NCBI GenBank assembly: GCA_964649825.1
Contig: CAZYQW010000137.1
Span: 84,168 to 148,167, forward strand
DNA from: CAZYQW01 sp964649825
GTDB taxonomy: Bacteria; Planctomycetota; B15-G4; JADJEK01
DNA: 64,000 nt
Direction: 5' to 3'
Below, in pieces: positions 1-9,241 of this stretch; within the stretch, counting starts at the first letter, position 1; each line of letters opens with the position of its first letter. The position numbers were made by a program, and so were the translations under genes. Under the pieces are notes generated by a model that did not search any database, was not told where the DNA came from, and saw only the letters and a program-made list of their open reading frames with translations.

Positions 1-210
1 GCCGCGGGCCTCGCGCTGGTCGACGCGATCGTCGACGATCCTTCGCTCGCGAACTACCACCTGCTGCCGAGCGTACGCGCGGACTTCCTGGCGAAGCTCG
101 GTCGCCGCGACGAGGCACGCGCGGAGCTGGAGCGCGCCGCGGCGCTCGCGCAGAACGAGCGCGAACGGTCGTTGCTGCTGGCGCGGGCGCGCGATCTCGG
201 CGAGCGATGA
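1..210 (+). CDS. C-terminal end of an ECF sigma factor (DUF6596 / ECF42-like), cut by the window edge
   Basis: Only the last 69 codons are present; the frame is open from base 1 to the TGA at 208-210. The tail reads NYHLLPSVRADFLAKLGR, followed by a helical stretch rich in Arg, Glu and Ala with a TPR-like look (EARAELERAAALA). That is the characteristic C-terminus of the RpoE-like sigma factors with a DUF6596 domain, which are normally about 400 residues long and are usually encoded next to a YCII/DGPF-domain protein; the partner would lie outside the window. The promoter-recognition regions cannot be inspected here. Identification rests on the tail motif alone, so the family is likely but not certain. 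Confidence 0.7.
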   Translation, partial: AAGLALVDAIVDDPSLANYHLLPSVRADFLAKLGRRDEARAELERAAALAQNERERSLLLARARDLGER

Positions 211-465
211 GCACGTCACGTCGACCGATCTCCGGCGCGAAATGCTCGCCGCGAGCCCTGCGCGTGGTCGCGCCTTGGAAGCGAGGCAAGACGTGTCCCA
301 ACTGCGGTTGAAGATCTCGACGTCGCCCGACGGTTTCGCCGCCGGTCCGCACCGGAGCGTGGAGAGCCGCCTCGCGGACGGCCGGCGCGCCGAGGATCAC
401 CCGTCTCGAGCTCGCGAGAGCGCGAGAATGGAACGCGCGCCAAGCGCGGTGCGTCGCGGAGGGAC
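211..465. other. Intergenic stretch upstream of the TIR-WD40 gene
   Basis: I see no convincing gene. The stretch ends with a Shine-Dalgarno sequence (GGAGGG, about 455-460) that serves the gene starting at 466. It should hold that gene's promoter, but no clear -35/-10 pair can be picked out by eye in this GC-rich sequence. Confidence 0.4.
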
Positions 466-3400
466 ATGAGTCGCGTGATCGACTACGCGTTCTCGCGTCT
501 GTTCGGGGATGACGTCTTCGTCTCGTATGCGAGAACGGACGGCACCGACTACGCTCTCGCGCTCGCGTCGCGCCTCGCCGACGAGGGATTCGCCACCGAC
601 ATCGACCAGTGGGGGAGCGGTCCCGGCGATTCGATCCCGGTGGAGCTGATCAAGAGGCTTCGGCGATGCCGTGTCCTCGTCATCGTGGCGACGCCGGGCG
701 CGCACGCCTCGGCCGCGATCGCGACCGAGATCGACGCCTTCCTTCGGACGGGCGGGAGGGTCGTGCCCATCGCGCTCGGCGGGGACGTCCGCAAGGCGGT
801 CTGGTGGCCGAAGCTGCGCGGAATGAGCGTCGCGACGGAGAGGCACGCCCGTCGCGTCCGTACGATCCGAGAGTTCGTCCCCGAGCCGGTCCTCGATGCC
901 GGCGACGAGACGGAGCACGAAGCGAGACCGTCGGAGCGGATCGTTCGCCGGGTCCGGCGCACCTTCGAATTCCGGAAGAAGTCGCAGCGGCTGCAATTCG
1001 CCGCTCGGACGGCGGGCTCGATGCTGCTGATCCTGCTGCTCGCGGCGGCCGGCGCGTCCTACTTCGCCACGCTGAAGATCCAGGAGGCAGCGGTCGCCAT
1101 CGATCGAGCGGACGCCGCGCAGATCGCTCGGAGCGTCGCGGAGAAGAGCGCGCGCGACGCCGAGCGGAACGCGGATGAGCAGGTCGCCCGTGCCCGCGGA
1201 CACCGGGCCATCGCGAACATCGAGAGCGCCGCGCGCTCGATCGCGCAAGGGAACCTCGACGTCGCGAGGAGGCGGCTCGAATCCGTCGACGAGGACCTGA
1301 GGCAGTGGGAGTGGCGCTACCTGTACGCTTGCCTCGATCGCTCGATCCGCGTCCTCGCGACCGAAGCAGGGGGTGCACCGTTCGTGGCCGCCGGCCCGCA
1401 CGGCGAGGTCCTGATCGCGACTTCGACGGGCATCGACGTCCTCGACGAGCACGGCGACGTCCGCCGCCGGATCGTGACCAGCAAGCCCGCGCGCTCCCTG
1501 ATCGTGTCGCCGGACTCCCGTCGACTCGCGTATCTCGAGCCTTGGAGCATCTTCACCGGCGATCAGATTCGGGTCGTCGATCTCCAGTCGGCGGAGACCG
1601 ACGGCGTCAACCTGAACGACTCTTCGACCGATCACCGCGGGAATCGCGTGAACGCGATTGCGTTCAGTCCCGATGGCTCGCTGCTCGCCAGCGGCGCGGA
1701 CGCGTGGTACTCCGACGAGGACGACAATCTCCGGACGACCGGGGACACCATCAAGTTGTGGAGCGTCTCGCGCCGCTCGCTGGTGCGGACGTTGAGCACG
1801 ATGCCGGAACCGCGCGGCGCCACGAACTCCGTCGCCTTCTCGCCGGACGGGAACGTGCTCGCGGCGGCGAGGGGCGACGGGACCGTCTCCCTGTGGGACC
1901 CGAGCGACGGACGGAAGATCGGGCAAGTCGGCGAGCCGGGCCCGGAGGCGCTCGTCGTCGCGTTCGACGCCGCCGGCGAGCAGCTTGCGGCGGGATTCGA
2001 GGATGGTTCGATCCGCCGGTGGCGCGCCGAGGATCGCGGGAGGCTCGTCGACGAGATGCGCCCGCACGAGACGCGCGTCACCGCGCTCTCGTTCTTTCGC
2101 GACGATGGCACGATGATGTCCGCTTCGGACGACGGGATGATCCACGTAATCCTCGCCGGCCGCGTCATCGAGACGTTCCTCGGCCACCGTGCTGCGATCA
2201 CGTCCGCCGCCGCAGTGGGGGATGGATCGTTCCTCGTCTCCGGCTCTCGAGACGGCACGGTGCGGCTGTGGAGCCGGATCGGCTCCAGCACGACGCTCGA
2301 TCAGCAGCGACACGCACGGCCGGTGACGAACGTGGCGGTGAGCCCCGACGGCCTTCACGCCGTCTCGTGCGCCGACGTCGCCTACACGCGCGATCCCCGT
2401 CCGTGGTCGTACCGAAGACTCGACGTGCTTCGAGCCGGCGGCGATCCGCTGCACACCATCGAGCTCCCGCGCGACGTCTCGATCGTGCGGTTCTTTCCCA
2501 GCGGAACGGCGATCGCCGTCGGTGACGTGGGGGGAGGAGTGGACGTCGTCGATGTGTCCACCGGCGTGGCGAGATCCATCCTCCCGCCGACGGGATCCGC
2601 GGTTCGCGGTCTGGACTTCGTCGGTGAGGAGCTCGTCGTCGCTGGAGATGAAGACGGTGCGGCGCGCGTCGTCGAGCTGGCGACCGGGCGAGTCGATCTT
2701 CGGCGGGGCATCCACGCCGGAGCGATCCGATCGCTGGTCTACGAAGCCGGTCGGGGTTGGATCGTCACCGGCGGCGACGACGGCACGATTCGGGCCACGC
2801 CGTTGGACCTCGCTGCCCCGTCGCGAACCCTGCACGAGGGCGACGGCGTCGTCTCGGCGGTCGGGGGCAGCTCGTCGGGGACGATGCTGGCGGCCGGGCG
2901 CGAGGACGGAACCGTCGTCGTGATCGATCTCGACGATCCGGCCCGGGCGCGGTCGTTCTTCGCGGGCCGCGCGGAGATCACGCACGTCCAGTGGTGGCGA
3001 ACGGAGGATGATCCGGACGCGGACGGGGGGCCGGGGGATGAGGATGAGCGCGGGAACGATCGCTTCCTGAACGATCGCTTCCTGATGGTGTTTCACGGCG
3101 ACGGGACGGTCACGAACTGGAGCATCACCGGCGATCCGGTCTCGTCGCCCAGCCACGCTGGACTCCTGAATCGCAACCTGGTGGACGTCCACGGCGACTT
3201 GGTCGCCAGTGCGGCGCCGGAGACGCGACGGAACGACGTCGAGACCAGGAGCTCGCAGGACAGCGTGTTGCTCTGGGCCCTCGGCGAGATCCCCATCCGG
3301 CGCACGACCGTGCAGGAGTCCGACCGGTACCGTGCCGCCGCGTGGGCTCCGGACTCACGGAGCCTCGCGCTCGGCCGGGACGACGGCACGGTCGAGGTGT

Positions 3401-4155
3401 GGGATCCGAGCGGCCCCCGACGAATCGCGGAGTGGCCGGCGCACGGGCCCGGCCCGGACTTCCGCCGCCGTGCGGTCCAGGACGTGGTGTACTCGTCGGA
3501 TGGTCGGTACCTCGCCACGGCGGGAGCGGACCATCGAGCGTGCATCTGGCGCGTGAAAGCCGACGACGGCTCCGATGCCCAGTACGAGCTCTTGCGTCGG
3601 TTCGAGCACGCGGGTCGCGTCCTCTGCGTCGGCATCGACCCGTCTGGCCAGCGCCTCGCCTTCGGGGCCTCGGCCAAGGACTGGGACGGTTGGGACAGCG
3701 ACTCCGACGACGATCCGGCGCCGCTCGGCGACACCTTGACGATCGTCGACATCGTGGGGAACGCCGGTGTCCAAGTCCGTACCCCGGAAGGCGGCGACGT
3801 GCGCCGGCTGTGCTTCTGGCCCGGCGGCGCGGTCCTGGCCGCGGGAATGGAGGATGGGCGCGTCGTTCTGTATCGCACGGAGGACATGGCGCTCCTCGAC
3901 GCGCTGGATGCGCCGGCATCCAACGGCGCCGGCGTCACCGGAATCGCGTGCGATGCTCACGGGGCGCGGATGTTCGTCGGCTACGAGAGCGGCGTCGTCG
4001 GCGTCTGGGACACGAACCTTCGCTCGCTCGCTCTCGTCATCGACGAGCCCGGGACGAACGTGACGTGCATGGCGTTCTCCTCGTCGGGGCTCCTCGTCGG
4101 AGGATTGGAGACGGGAGCATTGCGGGTCTGGGGCGACCGCGCCGGGAGCCGGTAG
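466..4155 (+). CDS. TIR domain, transmembrane, WD40-repeat protein (1229 aa)
   Basis: The start is fixed by GGAGGG five to ten bases before the ATG. Residues 15-110 are a TIR-type domain (DDVFVSYARTD, then IDQWGSGPGDSIP) with a candidate catalytic Glu at 88 in the helix ATEIDAFL. Residues 184-203 form one hydrophobic membrane segment. Residues 205-275 are helical, rich in Ala, Glu and Arg, and lead into QWEWRYLYACL, a linker known from planctomycete kinase-WD40 proteins. Residues from about 300 to the end are WD40 repeats (LWDPSDGRKIG, VRLWSR, SPDG), enough for two propellers. The layout predicts a cytoplasmic TIR effector tethered to a propeller sensor outside the cytoplasm. Bacterial TIR domains often cleave NAD, but whether this one does is inference. 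It converges on a damaged CHAT-STAND gene. Confidence 0.88.
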   Translation: MSRVIDYAFSRLFGDDVFVSYARTDGTDYALALASRLADEGFATDIDQWGSGPGDSIPVELIKRLRRCRVLVIVATPGAHASAAIATEIDAFLRTGGRVVPIALGGDVRKAVWWPKLRGMSVATERHARRVRTIREFVPEPVLDAGDETEHEARPSERIVRRVRRTFEFRKKSQRLQFAARTAGSMLLILLLAAAGASYFATLKIQEAAVAIDRADAAQIARSVAEKSARDAERNADEQVARARGHRAIANIESAARSIAQGNLDVARRRLESVDEDLRQWEWRYLYACLDRSIRVLATEAGGAPFVAAGPHGEVLIATSTGIDVLDEHGDVRRRIVTSKPARSLIVSPDSRRLAYLEPWSIFTGDQIRVVDLQSAETDGVNLNDSSTDHRGNRVNAIAFSPDGSLLASGADAWYSDEDDNLRTTGDTIKLWSVSRRSLVRTLSTMPEPRGATNSVAFSPDGNVLAAARGDGTVSLWDPSDGRKIGQVGEPGPEALVVAFDAAGEQLAAGFEDGSIRRWRAEDRGRLVDEMRPHETRVTALSFFRDDGTMMSASDDGMIHVILAGRVIETFLGHRAAITSAAAVGDGSFLVSGSRDGTVRLWSRIGSSTTLDQQRHARPVTNVAVSPDGLHAVSCADVAYTRDPRPWSYRRLDVLRAGGDPLHTIELPRDVSIVRFFPSGTAIAVGDVGGGVDVVDVSTGVARSILPPTGSAVRGLDFVGEELVVAGDEDGAARVVELATGRVDLRRGIHAGAIRSLVYEAGRGWIVTGGDDGTIRATPLDLAAPSRTLHEGDGVVSAVGGSSSGTMLAAGREDGTVVVIDLDDPARARSFFAGRAEITHVQWWRTEDDPDADGGPGDEDERGNDRFLNDRFLMVFHGDGTVTNWSITGDPVSSPSHAGLLNRNLVDVHGDLVASAAPETRRNDVETRSSQDSVLLWALGEIPIRRTTVQESDRYRAAAWAPDSRSLALGRDDGTVEVWDPSGPRRIAEWPAHGPGPDFRRRAVQDVVYSSDGRYLATAGADHRACIWRVKADDGSDAQYELLRRFEHAGRVLCVGIDPSGQRLAFGASAKDWDGWDSDSDDDPAPLGDTLTIVDIVGNAGVQVRTPEGGDVRRLCFWPGGAVLAAGMEDGRVVLYRTEDMALLDALDAPASNGAGVTGIACDAHGARMFVGYESGVVGVWDTNLRSLALVIDEPGTNVTCMAFSSSGLLVGGLETGALRVWGDRAGSR

Positions 4156-4213
4156 ATGTCGCCGGGCGCGCTCGCTGCGGCCGCCTCGCCGGCGTCCGCT
4201 CCTTCGGCTTCCA

Positions 4214-4229
4214 GCGCCGCTCGCGGCGC
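4214..4229. terminator. Possible short hairpin between convergent genes
   Basis: GCGCCGC and GCGGCGC are perfect inverted copies separated by two bases, lying between the stop codons of the convergent genes at 466-4155 and 4280-7151. There is no T-tract on either side, so a role in termination is a guess from position. Confidence 0.25.
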
Positions 4230-4279
4230 GCCTTCCCTTCCGCCGTGGACGTGCACGAGGAGAGACCGATCGCTCGCCC

Positions 4280-7151
4280 CTACATGGACGAAGAGTGCGC
4301 TGCCCCGTCGCCGGGGAGCGACGCGAGGATCATCTCGATCTCTCTGGCTGGTTCCGCCTGTTCCAAGCGGAGGAACGCTTCGCGGGATTGATCGAGCACG
4401 CTGCGTGCTTCCGCGCGCCCTGCCGCGGCGAGGAGCTGGCCCAGGACCGATCCGACGATCGCGATGCCGTCGGCGCGGCCGAGCCGCGTGTTGAGAGCGA
4501 AGGACTCGAGCAACCGGGGCAGCGCGGCCACGTGCTTCTCTTCCATGAGGTCGAGCTGAGCGAGGTTGAAGAGTGCGGCCGCAATGCCGTCGATGTCGCC
4601 GAGACCTCGGTTCACGGTGAGTCGCTCGTCTTGCCGCTCGCGCGCGCCGGCGACGTCGCCGCTCTGGGCCTTGAGTCGAGCGACGTCGCCGATGGCGATG
4701 GCCGCATCGCGAGGTTCGTCCACGGAGAGGAACGTCTCGTGCGCCTCTTCGAGCGTCGAGATGGCTGACGTCACCTCTCCTCGCGTTGCAAGCCGACGAG
4801 ATCGACGAAGCCCGATGCTTGCCCAAGCGAACCGCGCCGACTTCGACGTGCGCTGAGCCAGGCATGCTTGCGCCTGTTCCAGAGCGTGCTCCTGAGGGGT
4901 GGATTCGCCCAGTCCTTCGTGCGCGTCCGCGACCAGCATCCAGAGCCGCGCGGCCTCGACCCGCTCCTCCTCCCGCTCGCCCGGCGGGAATCGCTCGAGC
5001 CCCTGGCGGGCCACCTGCTCCGCCGCGCGGGACGCGTACGCGCGGACGAGCGGACGTGACCAGTTCGCGTATCTCTCCAACGCTTGCGCCCGGTGTCCTG
5101 CCGCGTCCTCGTGCTCGGCCGCGACGGCGAGATCGGAGAGCGGGCGGCCGTCGCCGATGAAGTGCGCGGCGGCCCGCTCGTGGAATCGGATCTGCTCGTC
5201 GCGCGGCAGCGCGTCGCTCCGGTGCGCGGCGACCAGGCGGTGGACCGTGTCGCCGCCCTCGATCGCTCCGGGCGACGGCACGATCGCCAGGAGGCCGCGC
5301 CGGCGCAGGAGCTGGATGGCGGCGCGGGGACGCGGTACGCCGGTCTCCTCGAGCAACGCGACCAGGTCGTCCGTCGGAAGCGGCGCGAAGAGAAGGGACA
5401 TCCGGTCGAGGACGGGGAGCGCGTCGGGCGGAAGGTCGGCGAGCACCTTGTCGATCAGGAGCTGGCGGCCGCGATGGTGCCGCTCGTCCGGCGCGGCGAG
5501 CGCGTCGTGGATCTCGCGCTCGACGTGGTCGAACTCCTCGAGCAGGCGCCCGAGTCGATCCGCGTCGGTCGCGAGCCAGCTCGACAGGAGCTCGAGCGCC
5601 TTCGGGTGGCCGCCGAGATGCTGGAGCACCTTCGACCACGGAGCGTCTTCGATCCCCTTCAATCCGGGGAGCAGCAGCGTCAGCTTGCGGGCCTCGGCCA
5701 GGCTGAGGGCGCCGAGGTCGAGGTTTCGCGGCGACCGTCGCGGGATCGGTGAACGCGGCGCGCGTCACGACGAGCTCGGCCGCGACGTCGTCGAACAGCG
5801 CGCCGGCGAGGCGCGGGCCGGGGGAGAGGACGATCGGGCGCACGCCGCTCTGCCGGCGCCGCTCGAGCAGCCGAGCGGCCTGCGTCGACTTGCCGATGCC
5901 GCCGATGCCGTGGATCACGATCAGCCGCGCGCCGTCGCGCCACGCCTGGTGCAGGCGCCGGTCGAACAGACGGCGGCCGATGAAGCCGTGCGCGAGGTAC
6001 GTCACGTCCTTCAGGTCGAACCCGGTCCGCGTCACGTCGAGCGGCGCGGCGATCGGGGCGCGCGCCGCGGGTGGCTGGACGAGCGGGCCGACGGGGGCGC
6101 GGGTCAGCAGCAGGGGGATCGCCCACTCGTGTTCGAGCCCGTGCTCGCGCAGCGCGGCGCGGCCGGCGCGGAGCGCGAGGACCAGGTCCGAGCCGTGCGC
6201 GAGCCGGCCGTAGAACGCCTCGGCGAACGCGGTCGCGCCGACGTCCGTGACCGTCGTCTGCATGCCAAGCACGCGTCGCGTCCCGCCCGCGACCAGCGCC
6301 TCCGCGAGCGAGCGGACGCGCTCCTTCGCCTCCGCCGCGCCGGCGTGCTTCGCGTGCGGATCGGTGGGGCGCTTCGGCGGCCGCGCGCCGGCCGAGTGGC
6401 ACGCGGAGAGGACGACGAGCTCGGGCGGCGGCGTGGTCGCGTTCAGCCAGCCGAGCTCGCGGCCGACCACCGCGAGCGCGCCCTCGTCCAGGCGGGCGCG
6501 GTCGAGCGCGCCGCCGAGGACGCGATCGACGACGCCGTCCGCGACCGGCGAGAGGGCGAGGTCGACCGGGAACGGACCGGCGTCGACGAAGCTCGCGCCG
6601 AGCGCGGGCTGAAGGCCGCCGACGTAGAGGCGCGCTTCGTAGCCGGCGTCCTTCCGCGCAAGCGCCAGGGTCAGCCGCGGCCGCACGAACGAGAGCGCGG
6701 CGCGCAGCTCGCGCTGGAGGTCGGCCTCGTCGCGGTAGAGGCGCGGGTAGACGCCGGTCCGGTAGGCGGCGACCTCGTCGTCGAGGAACGCCTTCAGCCC
6801 GGGCTCGGCCACGTCGCGGGCGGCGGCGTCGAAGAAGACCAGGCACCGCAGGCCGAGCTCGCGCGCCGACCGCCACTCCTGCTCGGTGATCGCCGCCGAC
6901 TCTCCCGTCGGCACCGTGCCGCGCGCCTTGGAGAAGAGTCCGACGTACGTGTCGCACGACGCCAAGGTCTCGCGGCAGACGTCGGCCACCGACCGGCCGT
7001 GCGCGACGATCTCCTCGGTCAAGACCGGCGTGAACGCGACCGCCTCCGCCGCCTCGGCCACGACGCGGCGCAGATCGAGCAGGTCGCGGAAGACGGAGGA
7101 GACGAATACGTGGGCAGGCCGCGGTCTCGGAGTCCCGGAGCTCGAGCTCAT
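4280..7151 (-). pseudogene. DUF4062-CHAT-STAND NTPase-TPR protein, frameshifted
   Basis: The start at 7151 is set by a near-perfect Shine-Dalgarno (GGAGGTGA) five bases before the ATG. Residues 10-140 match DUF4062 (HVFVSSVFRDLLDLRR). A CHAT-type protease region follows (VVLSACHSAG; GTRRVLGMQTTVTDVGA), but I cannot find the His-Gly motif expected about 50 residues before the Cys. A P-loop (GIGGIGKST) lies near residue 413. At 5724-5726 the frame shifts by one base, and the protein resumes as NLDLGALSLAEARKL then LGGHPKALELLSSWL, the region that follows the Walker B and arginine-sensor parts of a STAND NTPase. Those parts, about 70 residues, seem absent. The second half (to the stop at 4280-4282) is TPR-like helical repeats. 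It reads as a decayed signalling or conflict protein, unless the assembly is wrong here. Confidence 0.78.
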
Positions 7152-7323
7152 TCTCACCTCCGCCGGGATCCTACCGAATCCCTGCCTTTCCCGTCGCGCC
7201 GCATTCTCGTGCCGGCTCATCCCGAACTCGAGCTCGAATCGGAACGTCGGTCACGGGCAGGAAAGTCGGGCACGAGGTGCCGCCGGCTCGGGTCTGCCGG
7301 AGGACCGACGCGGTCGAAGCGGA

Positions 7324-9078
7324 CTACCTCTCGATCAACCGTCTCATCTCGGCCAAGCCCTGCTCGAAGACGACGTCACGGCCGGCCGCGATGTCTGCCG
7401 CGGTCGGTCGGACTTCCACGTCGGGGATGACGCCGATCCCGACGAACTCCGTTCCGTCGGGGAACATGTCGCGCTTCGTGCACACCCTGGCCCCGCCCCC
7501 GGCCGGCAGGCCCTCGATGGACAGCGGCTGGCCCGTGGAGCCGCCCGTGCGTTCGCCGACGAGCCTCGCTCGCCCGGAGGCCTTCAGCACGACGAGGAAA
7601 TCCTCGGCGGCGCTGAGCGTGCGCGGGCTCGTGAGCACGACGACGGGGCCCAGGAACGGATTGCCCGCGGGCTCGACCTCCTGGTGATGTCCCTCGTGCC
7701 AGCCTTCCGGATTTCCCCAGGCACGAAACGCGGGGCGATAGAGCCGCGTCTTCCATCGCGACCCTTGCAGAGGCCGGTCGGTCAGGAACCCAATGATCCG
7801 GTTGCCATGGCTCGTGCTGCCCCCGCCGTTCTCCCGGAGGTCGAGGATCAACCCGCGCGCGCCGCGAACGCGAGGCATCGCGGCCTCGAAGCGCTCCACG
7901 ACTCGATCGCTGCTGAAGGAGTCGAGGGAGACGTAGAAGACGCCGTTGCCGACATCGCTGTCGGATCGAGTCGCCACGGGGCGTCGAGCGAACGAGTACG
8001 CGCGCGTCAGCATGACCTCGCGCTCTTCGCCGCGAAGCGTTCGCACCGACAGCCGGGCGGTGGAGCCGGGGTCGCCATCGAGCAGGCGCGGATAGGCCTT
8101 CGTCGCCAGATGCTGGGGCGTCGAGGCCGAGATGTAGGGGTGGATCTTCCGGCGCAGGATCTCGCCGACGGGTTCGCCGTCGATCGCCGTCACTTCGTCC
8201 CCGACCGCGAGCCCGGCCGCCTCCAGCTCCTGCCGCTTGCTGTCGACCCGGATCGTGTCGAGAGGCCTGATCGCGATGATGACGGCCTTCCCCTCGACCT
8301 CGGCCAGCAGCAGAGGAACCGTCGCCGTGGGGTCATCGCTCGGGCCCCACACATCGCTGTGGCCGTCGCGCAAGAGGCTCATGCACTCGCGGAGCACGCG
8401 GTAGTACGACGGTGCCGTCTCGGCCCGCTGGACGCGCGGAAGATAGTCGTCGAGGACCTGGTCCCAATCGAGCTCGGGTACCCGATCGAAGAAGGCGAAG
8501 TTGTACTTCACCTCGCTCCACAGTCGCACGAATCCAGCGATACGCTCCGACTCGGGGATGATCTCGGGCAACGCGAGGTTGTGGGTACGCACACGCAGCG
8601 ACCACTCGAGATCCCCGCGATCGATGGCCGCCACGGCTTTGGTGATCTCCGCGCGGTCGGCGGTGAGGCGAAGACCGACGTCCAGGCCGTCGTCGACGGC
8701 AGTCCAGCGTACGAGTGCAGCGCAGGGGGCGCGCCCGATCTGTTCGAGCGACCCCGAGACCTTGCGGTAGTCCTTGGCCGTGAGCTCGCCGTAGTCGAAC
8801 CAGATCAGCCGATCCCCGTCGGAATAGACCGCGAAGTCCACGACGTCGTACGGATTCGGCCCGAACTCGACGAGGACCGCCGCTCCGTGGGCGACCGTGA
8901 ACCGGACTTCCTGCTCGAACCGCGCAGTGACGACTTGCGCGATCTTCTCGCGGATCGGGACCTTCGAAGTCGCCGAGGGCGCGTTCTGCGCGTGGACTTC
9001 CGCCGCGAAGAGCAAGCGGGACACGACCGCCGCCGCAAGGAGGGCACGGACTTTCACGATGGGTGTAGCGATGAACAC
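7324..9078 (-). CDS. Secreted S41-family (C-terminal processing) serine protease
   Basis: The start is GTG at 9078, chosen because AGGAGGG lies five bases upstream. Residues 1-30 are a signal peptide ending VHA. The core begins with a PDZ-like segment (GLAVGDEVTAIDGEPVG). The protease domain then gives GLILDLRENGGGST and TSPRTLSAAEDF, whose Ser sits at the usual nucleophile position, followed by GERTGGSTGQP. S41 proteases cut proteins near C-termini, using Ser-Lys or Ser-His type sites. The N-terminal 250 residues are less conserved and may bind substrate. It lies 163 bp downstream of a large secreted protein on the same strand, but a strong hairpin between them suggests separate transcripts. 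The substrate is unknown. Confidence 0.85.
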   Translation of the reverse strand: MFIATPIVKVRALLAAAVVSRLLFAAEVHAQNAPSATSKVPIREKIAQVVTARFEQEVRFTVAHGAAVLVEFGPNPYDVVDFAVYSDGDRLIWFDYGELTAKDYRKVSGSLEQIGRAPCAALVRWTAVDDGLDVGLRLTADRAEITKAVAAIDRGDLEWSLRVRTHNLALPEIIPESERIAGFVRLWSEVKYNFAFFDRVPELDWDQVLDDYLPRVQRAETAPSYYRVLRECMSLLRDGHSDVWGPSDDPTATVPLLLAEVEGKAVIIAIRPLDTIRVDSKRQELEAAGLAVGDEVTAIDGEPVGEILRRKIHPYISASTPQHLATKAYPRLLDGDPGSTARLSVRTLRGEEREVMLTRAYSFARRPVATRSDSDVGNGVFYVSLDSFSSDRVVERFEAAMPRVRGARGLILDLRENGGGSTSHGNRIIGFLTDRPLQGSRWKTRLYRPAFRAWGNPEGWHEGHHQEVEPAGNPFLGPVVVLTSPRTLSAAEDFLVVLKASGRARLVGERTGGSTGQPLSIEGLPAGGGARVCTKRDMFPDGTEFVGIGVIPDVEVRPTAADIAAGRDVVFEQGLAEMRRLIER

Positions 9079-9170
9079 TGGACCCTCCTGACCGGCGGCT
9101 CCGGCCGCACGCGAGAGAGTCTACGGGAACGGGCGGCGGTCGTCGATTCGGCTGACCCATCGAACGAGGA

Positions 9171-9205
9171 AGGCGCTCGCCGCGGCCACCGCCGGGCGAG
9201 CGCCT
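9171..9205 (-). terminator. Strong hairpin after the Ig/VWA protein gene
   Basis: A perfect 11-bp stem (9171-9181 with 9195-9205, AGGCGCTCGCC type) with a 13-base loop lies about 40 bp past the stop of the minus-strand gene 9242-13294 and before the S41 gene. The T-tract is weak. Position and stem strength support an intrinsic terminator. Confidence 0.5.
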
Positions 9206-9241
9206 CCGATCCGGAGCAACGGCCACGGGCCGAGTGCTTGG

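Noticed and set aside
397..3192. A 931-codon open frame antisense to the TIR-WD40 gene
   Set aside because: It has no family motif, is dominated by Arg, Asp and Val as expected from the reverse of GC-rich codons, and the sense frame carries clear domains.
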